Source of the DNA: Ardenticatenia bacterium | GTDB lineage: Bacteria; Chloroflexota; Anaerolineae; Aggregatilineales; Aggregatilineaceae | Direction: 5' to 3' | Assembly (NCBI GenBank): GCA_026984385.1 | Contig: JALSSH010000413.1 | Coordinates: 1-9,639 of the forward strand | Length of the DNA: 9,639 nt | Part shown: in pieces, positions 1 to 5,487 of the stretch | Numbering within the stretch: position 1 is the first letter of the stretch | Layout: the number at the start of each line of letters is the position of its first letter | Notes under the pieces: generated by a model | The model's input: the letters and a program-made list of their open reading frames with translations, nothing else | The model's database searches: none | Told to the model about the DNA's origin: nothing | Program-made: the position numbers and the translations under genes

Positions 1-341
1 CCTACGGCACGGGGAGCACGGTGGACGAGATGATGCAACGGGCGGGCGTGGAAAACGTGGCGGCGGGGCTGGGCGCGTACCCGTTAATTGACGCCGAATT
101 TGTGCTCAGCGCCGATCCCGATGTGGTGTTGCTGGGCGGTTGGGGGACGGGAACAACCGATCCGGTCGCCTGGTTCACTGCCGATCCGGTCTTCGGGGCG
201 CTGCGGGCCGTGCGTCAGGGGCGCGTTTATGCCGTGAGCCAAGCGCACATCACGGCGGTGAGCCAATATGCGGCGCTGGGCGTGGAGGAGATCGCGCGCT
301 TGGTCTATCCGCAAGCGTTCGCGGAGGGGTGCGCGCCGTGA
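1..341 (+). CDS. ABC transporter substrate-binding protein, metal-chelate/cobalamin type (C-terminal part)
   Basis: The reading frame is open from base 3 and gives the last 112 residues; the N-terminal part lies upstream of the window. The visible start has the form Y-G-T-G-S-T-V-D-E-M-M followed by an AG-(V)-E-N-V-A-A segment. That is typical of the C-terminal lobe of helical-backbone periplasmic binding proteins (Peripla_BP_2, BtuF/FepB/FhuD-like), as are the later D-P-D-V-V-L-L and V-R-Q-G-R-V-Y-A-V segments. Such proteins capture ferric siderophores, haem or cobalamin outside the membrane and deliver them to a FecCD-type permease. The overlapping ATPase gene downstream supports this role. 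The permease is not visible and probably lies upstream. The ligand cannot be told from this fragment. An internal GTG at 21 is only the first start-like codon in the window, not the real start. Confidence 0.85.
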   Translation, partial: YGTGSTVDEMMQRAGVENVAAGLGAYPLIDAEFVLSADPDVVLLGGWGTGTTDPVAWFTADPVFGALRAVRQGRVYAVSQAHITAVSQYAALGVEEIARLVYPQAFAEGCAP

Positions 342-1150
342 GCGTGGCGGATGCGGTGCTGTTGCGCGCGGAGGACGTGCGCTATCGGGTTGGCGGACGC
401 GCTTTGTTGGGCGGGGTGACGTTGGAGCTGCACGCCGGGCAAATTTTGGGCTTGGTCGGGCCGAATGGGGCGGGCAAGTCCACCTTGCTTAAGGTGTTGG
501 GCGGGTTGTGGCGCGGCGCGGAGGGACGGATCGAGCTTTTGGGCGAGCCACTGGCGCGGCAGTCGGCACGGCAAGTGGCGCGCACAGTCGCACACGTGCC
601 GCAAATCACCGACCTAAGCGCCCCCTTCACCGTGCGCCAGATCATAATGATGGGGCGCACGCCGCACCTGGGGCGCTTCACGCTGGAAAGCGCCCATGAC
701 CGCCAGATCGCCGAACACGCGATGCGCCGCACGCAGACGTTGGCGCTGGCCGAGCGCATGATCGGCACGCTAAGCGGCGGGGAACGTCAGCGAGTGCTGA
801 TCGCGCGGGCGCTGACCCAAGAGCCGCGCGTGCTTTTGGCCGACGAACCGACCGCTAACTTGGACGTGGGGCATCAGTTGGGCGTGCTGGAGCTGTTGCA
901 ACGCCTGGCGCGTGAAGATGCGCTCGGCGTCTTGCTGGCCGTGCACGATCTGGAGCTGGCGGCGCGTTTTTGTGATCGGCTGGTGTTGTTGCACGAGGGG
1001 CGCGTGCACGCAGAAGGCCCAGCGGCGGACGTGCTGACAACGGAACATTTACGCGCCGTGTATGGGGTGCGCGCTGTGCCCTTCCCCGATCCGGTGAGCG
1101 GCTATTTGCGCTTGGCACTCGACGGTCGGACGGATTGGGCAAGTCTTTGA
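338..1150 (+). CDS. ABC transporter ATP-binding protein, FecE/BtuD-like
   Basis: This is a 270-residue cytoplasmic ATPase subunit that powers import of a metal chelate (siderophore, haem or cobalamin) with the binding protein encoded just upstream. All motifs are intact: Walker A GPNGAGKST at residues 41-49, Q-loop Q89, signature LSGGE at 145-149, Walker B VLLAD with E170, and switch histidine H203. Length is normal for the family. I chose the GTG at 338 because it overlaps the preceding stop as GTGA and has a strong GGAGGGG ribosome-binding site at 323-329. The open frame reaches back to 140, but those codons lie inside the binding-protein gene. The overlap implies translational coupling. 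A FecCD-like permease must complete the transporter and is probably upstream. Substrate is unresolved; family assignment is secure. Confidence 0.9.
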   Translation: MSVADAVLLRAEDVRYRVGGRALLGGVTLELHAGQILGLVGPNGAGKSTLLKVLGGLWRGAEGRIELLGEPLARQSARQVARTVAHVPQITDLSAPFTVRQIIMMGRTPHLGRFTLESAHDRQIAEHAMRRTQTLALAERMIGTLSGGERQRVLIARALTQEPRVLLADEPTANLDVGHQLGVLELLQRLAREDALGVLLAVHDLELAARFCDRLVLLHEGRVHAEGPAADVLTTEHLRAVYGVRAVPFPDPVSGYLRLALDGRTDWASL

Positions 1151-1214
1151 GCGGCGCTTTCGCTGCGTTGCGGACGGCCTGATGTTCGAGCTTGCGTGAA
1201 TATGCGCCCGTTTT

Positions 1215-1242
1215 TTCAAGTTGCCGCCTCTTGAGCGTTTTT
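1215..1242 (+). terminator. Candidate intrinsic terminator after the metal-chelate transporter genes
   Basis: TTCAAG (1215-1220) and CTTGAG (1230-1235) form a 6-bp stem with one G-T wobble around a 9-base loop, followed by CG and TTTTT (1238-1242). Position, 64 bases after the ATPase stop, fits a terminator. The stem is short and not GC-rich, so efficiency is uncertain. Confidence 0.4.
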
Positions 1243-1247
1243 CCCCG

Positions 1248-1323
1248 CATAAATTCCAAACTCGACGCCGCGCCACTGTGTCCACATCCCTTATATAAAC
1301 CATTTTTCATAAATTCTACACTC
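1248..1323 (+). repeat. Imperfect 16-bp direct repeat in the 1151-1386 intergenic stretch
   Basis: CATAAATTCCAAACTC (1248-1263) recurs as CATAAATTCTACACTC (1308-1323), 14 of 16 identical, exactly 60 bp apart. The repeats are AT-rich in a GC-rich background. The second copy lies at the expected -35 region of the promoter whose -10 box is at 1344-1349. They could be binding sites for a regulator of the gene starting at 1387; this is an inference. Confidence 0.45.
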
Positions 1324-1343
1324 TAGGGCGTGTCACTTTACCG

Positions 1344-1368
1344 TATAATGAAAGAGATTGTACGTACA
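1344..1368 (+). promoter_or_regulatory. Candidate promoter -10 box and overlapping palindrome for the gene at 1387
   Basis: A consensus TATAAT lies at 1344-1349. No good -35 hexamer is found at 16-18 bp spacing (CTCTAG at 1321-1326 is poor), so an activator may be needed or the box may be fortuitous. Transcription would start near 1356. The perfect palindrome TGTACGTACA follows at 1359-1368, where a bound repressor could block initiation. Confidence 0.5.
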
Positions 1369-1386
1369 GTGGGCGGGGATGTACGG

Positions 1387-1884
1387 ATGAACAGTTACGA
1401 TGATTACCACGTTTCTACAACGCGCGTATGGTGGGAAGACCGCGAAGTGGCCTTTGTGCGTTGGACCGACCGGTCTTTGGTCTTCGCCTGGCGAGAGTCC
1501 GACGAAACCGCCATGCATATTCCGCGTGGCGCTGTGTTGCGCTTGCTCGATCGGGGCGTATTGCGCATTGACGGCGACGCGCCCGCCTGGCTTTACGACA
1601 GCCGCCCCCTCCAATTGCAACGCCCTAAACAAGCAGCGCCCGAGCCTAAAAAAGCCGCGCCTCAAGGTCACCCCAAAGACAAAAAACGCTTCAGCGCCAT
1701 CGTGCGCCTTATCCGTAAACTGAGCGGCGGGGATGGCGCTACTCCCGCCCAGGCGCCACCCCAAGCGCCGCGAAAAGCTCCGCTTCCAGCGCCAGCAACT
1801 CGTTCGAAAGCCGCTGTGCGGGCAGGCGTGGGCGCGCGAGGGGCACACGGCGCTCCATCACGACCCTCCCGGGGCGTGGACTAA
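1387..1884 (+). CDS. Hypothetical small basic protein with Trp-rich N-terminal domain
   Basis: I do not recognise this 165-residue protein. Residues 1-78 look like a compact mostly-beta domain with several tryptophans (W15, W16, W26, W35, W68). Residues 79-165 are low-complexity and rich in Pro, Ala, Lys and Arg, with a basic stretch KKRFSAIVRLIRK near 99-111. There is no signal peptide or membrane segment. The frame is open from a GTG at 1330. I prefer ATG 1387 because it lies downstream of the -10 box at 1344 and is preceded by a GGCGGGG ribosome-binding site (1372-1378). Codon use in the first part looks genuine. From residue 118 on, the gene is antisense to the 3' end of the thiZ-like gene (146-bp overlap), so the low-complexity tail may be recent read-through after loss of an earlier stop. 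A sequencing error near 1735 could also explain it. Confidence 0.6.
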   Translation: MNSYDDYHVSTTRVWWEDREVAFVRWTDRSLVFAWRESDETAMHIPRGAVLRLLDRGVLRIDGDAPAWLYDSRPLQLQRPKQAAPEPKKAAPQGHPKDKKRFSAIVRLIRKLSGGDGATPAQAPPQAPRKAPLPAPATRSKAAVRAGVGARGAHGAPSRPSRGVD

Positions 1885-2518
1885 AGACCAGCACACGATC
1901 CCCTAGGAAAATGGCTTCTTCCACGTCGTGGGTGATAAAGAGGATCGTTTTGCGGAAGCGCTGCCAGATGCCCAGCAACCAGCGCTGAAGCTCGCGCCGC
2001 GTCAGCGCGTCCAGCGCGCCGAAAGGCTCGTCCAGCAGCAGAATTTCGCGTTCGGTGAGGAAGGTGCGCAACAACGCGGCCCGCTGCCGCATCCCGCCGG
2101 AAAGCGCGTCCGGATAGGCGTCCTCGAAGCCCTCCAGGCCGAAAAGCGGCATCAGCTCCCGCGCACGGCGACGTGCTTCGCGCTTGGAGCGCCCGTCCAG
2201 CTCCGGTCCCAAAATCACATTGCCCAGCACCGTCCGCCAGGGCAGGAGCAGGTCGCGTTGCGGCATATAGCCCACACGCCCACGCTTGCGCCGTTCATCC
2301 CCACAGCGCACGAGTACCTCGCCCGAGTTCGGCTCAACCAGCCCTGTGATGATGTTAAAAAGCGTGCTTTTGCCGCTGCCGCTCGGCCCGATGATGGTGA
2401 TAAACTCGCCCGGGTAGGCGGCAAAGCTCACGTCTTGCAACGCGGCCACCTGCCGCCTACCCTCGTGGAACGTTTTGCTCAAGTGCCGCACTTCGAGGCA
2501 GGGGGGGGACGTGTTCAC
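1739..2518 (-). CDS. thiZ: ABC transporter ATP-binding protein, ThiZ-like (thiamine/HMP precursor import)
   Basis: This 259-residue cytoplasmic ATPase belongs to the nitrate/sulfonate/taurine/pyrimidine group (SsuB/TauB/ThiZ). Motifs are intact: Walker A GPSGSGKST at 44-52, Q-loop Q87, signature LSGGM at 139-143, Walker B ILLLDE at 159-164, and H197. The D-E-P-F-G-A-L-D segment with T-R-R-E-L after it is typical of this group. The start is a GTG overlapping the binding-protein stop by 4 bases (GTGA), with an AAAGGA upstream, so translation is probably coupled. It is the last gene of the riboswitch-controlled operon thiN-thiX-thiY-thiZ and should energise uptake of thiamine or its pyrimidine precursor. 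Its 3' end overlaps the convergent gene at 1387-1884. The specific name rests on operon context; motifs alone would not separate ThiZ from SsuB or TauB. Confidence 0.88.
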   Translation of the reverse strand: MNTSPPCLEVRHLSKTFHEGRRQVAALQDVSFAAYPGEFITIIGPSGSGKSTLFNIITGLVEPNSGEVLVRCGDERRKRGRVGYMPQRDLLLPWRTVLGNVILGPELDGRSKREARRRARELMPLFGLEGFEDAYPDALSGGMRQRAALLRTFLTEREILLLDEPFGALDALTRRELQRWLLGIWQRFRKTILFITHDVEEAIFLGDRVLVFSPRPGRVVMERRVPLARPRLPAQRLSNELLALEAELFAALGVAPGRE

Positions 2519-3576
2519 TCGGCGTCCTTTGGAGCTTGCCCGGGCAAAAAAGCGTTGCTGAAGGCGGCCTGGGCGTCTATGCCCTCGGCCAAGATGCCGT
2601 GTTGCACCAGAAAGTCACTGAACCCCTGCCACACCTCCGCCGACTGCTCACCCCAGCGCGGCGCGTCCGCTTGGTATTGCGCGGCCAGCCACTGCGCGCT
2701 GGCGCGGATCAGCTCCGGATCGGCTTCCGGTACGGCCTGGATCAGGATTTCGGCGGCCTCGTCCGGCTGGGTGATGGCGTCCGCAAAGCCGCGTGCGCTG
2801 GCTTGCACAAACGCCGCCACGAGCTGCGGCTGCTCTTCGGCCAACTGGCGGCTGGTGATCAAGATCGGCGTGTAGTAGTCCGGAATGCAGTCCGGATAGT
2901 CCATCAGCATCACGCGATCCAGCGTCAAGCCGCGTAGCTCCGCCTCAATGCCCGTCCAGCCGTAGTAGACCCAAGCAAAGTCTATGCGGTCGCGCTGCAT
3001 CAGCTCGAAGGGGTCTACCCAGCCCACGTCAATATACTCAAAGCTGTTCGGCTCGCCGCCGTCGCAGGCGATCAGCGTGTTGATGATCGCCTGCTCCAGC
3101 TCCGCTTGCCCGAAGCCGCCGTAGCGCAAGCCGGCCAGGTCGGCGGGGCGGGTGATAGGGTCTTGGTCGTGCAGCGTGACAAAGCCGGAGGTGTTGTGCT
3201 GGATGATGGCCGCCACCGAAACAATCGGCACGCCGTCGGCCAGCGCGTAGGTGGCGAACTCCTGATAGCTGATGCCGAACTGGGCCGCGCCGCTCGTCAC
3301 CAAAGACTCTACCAGAAGATCGGTCGGCTCTTGGATCGTCACGTCGAGGTTCGCTTCATCGTAGTAACCGCGCGCTTGGGCCACGTAAAAGCCGCTGTGG
3401 TTGGTGTTCGGCGTCCAGTCCAACACCAGCGTAACCGATGTGCGCTGCGGAGTGCGAGCGAACTTGGTCGCCCCGCCGAGCGGGTCGGGACGCTCGCCGC
3501 CGTCCTGAGCGTGCGCCGCCGCCGCGCCAAAACTCAACGCCAGCGCCAATGTGAGCAATGCGCGTAATTTTTGCAT
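2515..3576 (-). CDS. thiY: ThiY-like substrate-binding protein (NMT1/THI5-type fold)
   Basis: This 353-residue exported binding protein probably captures thiamine or a hydroxymethylpyrimidine precursor for the ThiX/ThiZ importer. Residues 1-23 form a Sec signal peptide (basic start, Leu/Ala core, cleavage likely after A-H-A). The mature protein carries the NMT1/THI5 hallmark L-D-W-T-P-N-T-N-H-S-G at 52-62 and G-Y-Y-x5-L-D-V at 70-79. It also has A-D-L-A-G-L-R-Y-G-G-F-G at 145-156 and I-P-D-Y-Y-T-P at 231-237. The ATG at 3576 has a strong GGAGGAGGT site and lies 16 bases after the permease stop. The signal peptide has no lipobox cysteine; the only cysteines seen are 170 and 230, a possible disulfide. 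This differs from the lipoprotein at 7881. Substrate is inferred from family and riboswitch context. Confidence 0.88.
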   Translation of the reverse strand: MQKLRALLTLALALSFGAAAAHAQDGGERPDPLGGATKFARTPQRTSVTLVLDWTPNTNHSGFYVAQARGYYDEANLDVTIQEPTDLLVESLVTSGAAQFGISYQEFATYALADGVPIVSVAAIIQHNTSGFVTLHDQDPITRPADLAGLRYGGFGQAELEQAIINTLIACDGGEPNSFEYIDVGWVDPFELMQRDRIDFAWVYYGWTGIEAELRGLTLDRVMLMDYPDCIPDYYTPILITSRQLAEEQPQLVAAFVQASARGFADAITQPDEAAEILIQAVPEADPELIRASAQWLAAQYQADAPRWGEQSAEVWQGFSDFLVQHGILAEGIDAQAAFSNAFLPGQAPKDAE

Positions 3577-3592
3577 CTGATACCTCCTCCAC

Positions 3593-4429
3593 TCAATAAA
3601 TGCCCGTGCCGCGCCAAGACGATCTCCTCGCCGTGTAATACCAACGCAGCACCAGGCGCTCGACCAGGTTCACGAGCACCACCAGCAGCACGCTTAGCGC
3701 CGCCGTGATCAAGATCGCCAAGTAGGCTTGGTCCAGCCGATAGCTGCTGTAGGAACGCTTGAGGAAGACGCCTAACCCGCGTTGAGCGGTGATGTACTCG
3801 CCGAAGATCGCGCCCACCACGCTATAGGTGGCGGCGATGCGCAAGCCCGCAAAAAACGAGGGCATCGCCGCAGGCAGCCGCGCTTTGAACCACACCTGAC
3901 GGGCGCTTGCGCCCATCGCGCGCAGCAACGCCAACAGCTCTGGGTCGGCGGACTGCAAGCCGCTGAAGGTGCTCAACGCGACGGGGAAGAAGCAAAAAAG
4001 CACCACCACCGCGATCTTGGGGCCGCTGCCGAAGCCGAAGAGCAAGATCAGCAAAATGGCGATGGCGAAGACGGGCACAGTCTGGGAAATAACGAGGATC
4101 GGGTAAAGCAGCCAGCGCAACAGCGGCACGAAGTCCATCAGCGCGGCGATGCTCACCCCCAGCAACACGGCTATCGCCAGCCCGCTGACCGTCTCCCACA
4201 GCGTTTCGGGGATGTGTTCTTGGAGCAAGCGGGCGCGGTGCTGTTGCCAGGACTGGTAAACCGCGCGGGGCGCAGGGAAGATATGCGCCAAGGAACGGTC
4301 GCCGACGGCGCGCGCCTCGCTGTAAAAGACCAGCGCGCCCGCCACCACGCTTACCAGCAAAGCGGCGGCCAGTCCGGCCAGGATCGCCGCTCGTAGTGCG
4401 TCCAACACGTCTCGCATCTCAACGCGCAT
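3593..4429 (-). CDS. thiX: ABC transporter permease, ThiX-like
   Basis: This 278-residue inner-membrane permease (BPD_transp_1, the SsuC/TauC/ThiX group) has about six hydrophobic segments: near residues 12-36, 80-98, 103-130, 138-155, 194-212 and 235-258. The cytoplasmic EAA-type loop that contacts the ATPase is at about 165-195, with L-L-R-A-M-G-A-S at 168-175 and R-L-P-A-A-M-P at 184-190. The ATG at 4429 is preceded by TAGGAG, which overlaps the thiN stop codon 10 bases upstream. An alternative ATG at 4417 is possible but lacks that spacing. It should form the channel for the binding protein and ATPase encoded just downstream. Substrate (thiamine, HMP or formylaminopyrimidine) is inferred from the riboswitch and thiN. 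Confidence 0.9.
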   Translation of the reverse strand: MRVEMRDVLDALRAAILAGLAAALLVSVVAGALVFYSEARAVGDRSLAHIFPAPRAVYQSWQQHRARLLQEHIPETLWETVSGLAIAVLLGVSIAALMDFVPLLRWLLYPILVISQTVPVFAIAILLILLFGFGSGPKIAVVVLFCFFPVALSTFSGLQSADPELLALLRAMGASARQVWFKARLPAAMPSFFAGLRIAATYSVVGAIFGEYITAQRGLGVFLKRSYSSYRLDQAYLAILITAALSVLLVVLVNLVERLVLRWYYTARRSSWRGTGIY

Positions 4430-4439
4430 CGCCGCGCTC

Positions 4440-5114
4440 CTAAGCTCGCCCGGGCGTGTGCACCACCACCAGCCAACCTGTGCGCAGCCGCACTTGCGCG
4501 CGTCCGCCCGTCATCACGTTGCTGACGCCGCGCGCCGGGCCAAAGCGCAGCGTTTCACCACGCAGCGGATATTCCAACCCCGCCGTTGTGACCCCTTGCG
4601 CGTCTCCGCCCAACGGCAAAAGCGAAATCGTGTCGCCGCGTTGGCCGTTCAGAGTGTGCTCGCCCGCCCCGATCAACCAAAGCGTTTGACGCCCCGCTAC
4701 CAAGCGCACATCGCAGCCGCTGAGCGCGTCCAGCGCCAGCAACGCGATATTTGCCAGCGTCTGGTCCAGTCGGTCACCGACCGCGCCGAGCACGCGCATC
4801 CAGCGCGTGCCTTCGCTTGCGGCCCGCAAAAGCGCCAGCTCCAAGTCGCTTTCGTCTTTGTGGGGAGAATGCCGTTCCAGTTGAGCGCCCGCCGCTTGGA
4901 GCGCGCGCAGCTCCTCGTCGCTGAGCGAGTCCATATCCCCGATCACTAGGTGCGGGGTCAGGCCGCAAGCACGGGCGAGCCGCGCGCCGCCGTCCGCTGC
5001 CACGATCAGCGCATCCGCTCCGTCCGCAAGCGCGGCTTGGACAGCGGGGCCGTTGTTCAGATCGCCGTTGGCAAAGACCAAGGCGCGCTTGACTTCATCT
5101 GCGGGGCTAGGCAT
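4440..5114 (-). CDS. thiN: Thiamine pyrophosphokinase
   Basis: This 224-residue cytoplasmic enzyme transfers a pyrophosphate group from ATP to thiamine, giving TPP and AMP (EC 2.7.6.2). Family motifs are clear: A-D-G-G-A at 40-44, G-D-M-D-S at 59-63, K-D-E-S-D-L-E at 86-92, G-A-V-G-D-R-L-D-Q-T-L-A-N-I at 110-123 and G-V-S-N at 196-199. Length is normal. The frame is open to an ATG at 5180, but that ATG is the invariant ATAATGCC of the TPP aptamer. I therefore start at ATG 5114, 6 bases after a hairpin whose 3' arm AGGGAG is a good ribosome-binding site. It is first in an operon with the ThiXYZ-like importer, so its job is probably salvage of imported thiamine. Control is by the leader riboswitch: high TPP should reduce its expression. 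Confidence 0.93.
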   Translation of the reverse strand: MPSPADEVKRALVFANGDLNNGPAVQAALADGADALIVAADGGARLARACGLTPHLVIGDMDSLSDEELRALQAAGAQLERHSPHKDESDLELALLRAASEGTRWMRVLGAVGDRLDQTLANIALLALDALSGCDVRLVAGRQTLWLIGAGEHTLNGQRGDTISLLPLGGDAQGVTTAGLEYPLRGETLRFGPARGVSNVMTGGRAQVRLRTGWLVVVHTPGRA

Positions 5115-5144
5115 ACAAAACGCTCCCTTGGGCGGCAGGGAGCG
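5112..5144 (-). promoter_or_regulatory. Riboswitch expression platform: sequestor hairpin over the thiN ribosome-binding site
   Basis: On the minus strand CGCTCCCT (5144-5137) and AGGGAGCG (5128-5121) form a perfect 8-bp GC-rich stem with an 8-base loop. TTTTGT and the thiN ATG (5114-5112) follow. The 3' arm contains AGGGAG, the thiN Shine-Dalgarno sequence, so the folded hairpin hides it. The short T-run could also give some transcription termination. The 5' arm plus loop (CTCCCTGCCGCC) can instead pair with GGCGGAGGGAG of the aptamer (5175-5165), with one bulged G, which would free the site. Confidence 0.8.
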
Positions 5145-5162
5145 AGGTTGTGCGCGTGGTGG

Positions 5163-5255
5163 CACTCCCTCCGCCGGCATTATCCGGATCAGGTTCTAGG
5201 GTCGGCGCCGTGCGTGGGCGCACCTCTCAGCCTGGCTACCCCAAGCTCCCCTGGC
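5163..5255 (-). promoter_or_regulatory. TPP riboswitch (THI element) aptamer
   Basis: Hallmark TPP aptamer sequences appear in order on the minus strand: CAGGGGAGC (5253-5245), GGCTGAGAGG (5232-5223), ACCCTAGAACCTGATC (5202-5187) and GGATAATGCCGGCGGAGGGA (5185-5166). The third block matches the usual ACC-CTTTGAACCTGATC form and the last matches GGATAATGCCAGCGTAGGGA. Helices can be drawn: P2 AGGG (5252-5249) with CCCT (5201-5198), P3 AGCTTGG (5247-5241) with CCAGGCT (5235-5229), and P5 CCGG with CCGG around ATAATG. An extra hairpin GTGCG-CCCA-CGCAC sits at 5223-5210. An obvious closing P1 helix is not seen. It precedes thiamine pyrophosphokinase and a ThiXYZ-like importer, so TPP binding should repress the whole operon. 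Confidence 0.95.
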
Positions 5256-5284
5256 GACGTATTGCGAATTGTTGATTTGCATAG

Positions 5285-5313
5285 ATTGTACCGTGCTGGG
5301 GACGCTTTGCCCA
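5285..5313 (-). promoter_or_regulatory. Candidate promoter of the thiamine operon
   Basis: On the minus strand TACAAT (5290-5285) is a good -10 box. TGGGCA (5313-5308), 4 of 6 to the -35 consensus, lies 17 bp upstream. Transcription would begin near 5278, about 23 bases before the aptamer, which is the expected leader geometry. Confidence 0.5.
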
Positions 5314-5418
5314 AACAAAATATATTGCGCGCAGGTCAGGGCAGAAGGGTATCTGAAAGAGCCAAACCTGCACGTGTTTCTTTTGGGCCGGACACACAAC
5401 AAGCCACCGCTCCAATTA

Positions 5419-5427
5419 TGCTATAAT
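5419..5427 (+). promoter_or_regulatory. Extended -10 promoter of the lacI-family gene
   Basis: TG (5419-5420), one base, then consensus TATAAT (5422-5427) make a perfect extended -10 element. No good -35 box is found at 16-18 bp, which extended -10 promoters tolerate. The start would be near 5434, leaving a leader of about 54 bases before ATG 5488. Confidence 0.6.
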
Positions 5428-5434
5428 AGCGCCC

Positions 5435-5446
5435 TAAAACGGTTTA
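5435..5446 (+). promoter_or_regulatory. Candidate LacI-family operator (autoregulatory)
   Basis: TAAAACGGTTTA is a 12-bp near-palindrome (one symmetric pair of positions mismatched) with a central CG, the usual layout of LacI/PurR/CcpA-type operators. It lies on the predicted start site of the adjacent lacI-family gene, where binding would block initiation. The link to this regulator is inferred. Confidence 0.4.
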
Positions 5447-5487
5447 TCGCCGTGTTTCGCGTAGCTCCTAACTGACGGGACAACGTT

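Noticed and set aside
140..337. Upstream extension of the first ATPase gene
   Set aside because: These codons lie in another frame of the binding-protein gene, and the ATPase family fold begins just after the GTG at 338, which has a strong ribosome-binding site.
1151..1180. GC-rich hairpin GCGGCG-CTTT-CGCTGC just after the ATPase stop as a terminator
   Set aside because: There is no T-run after it; the hairpin at 1215-1235 with five Ts is the better candidate.
855..1310. Minus-strand open frame across the ATPase 3' end and the intergenic region
   Set aside because: It is mostly antisense to a motif-complete ATPase and its product is low-complexity Arg/Ala-rich sequence.
1333..1848. A 171-codon minus-strand open frame antisense to the gene at 1387
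   Set aside because: Its translation is unconvincing (Cys/Arg-rich, no domain) and plus-strand codon use with a nearby ribosome-binding site favours the other strand, although neither has a recognised homologue.
1928..2875. A 315-codon open frame on the plus strand antisense to thiZ/thiY
   Set aside because: It is a shadow of the GC-rich conserved minus-strand genes; the translation has no recognisable domain and starts and ends inside them.
5112..5180. Longer thiN reading frame starting at the ATG at 5180
   Set aside because: That ATG is the invariant ATAATGCC of the TPP aptamer; the extra 22 residues run through the aptamer end and the sequestor hairpin, and the ATG at 5114 has a proper ribosome-binding site.
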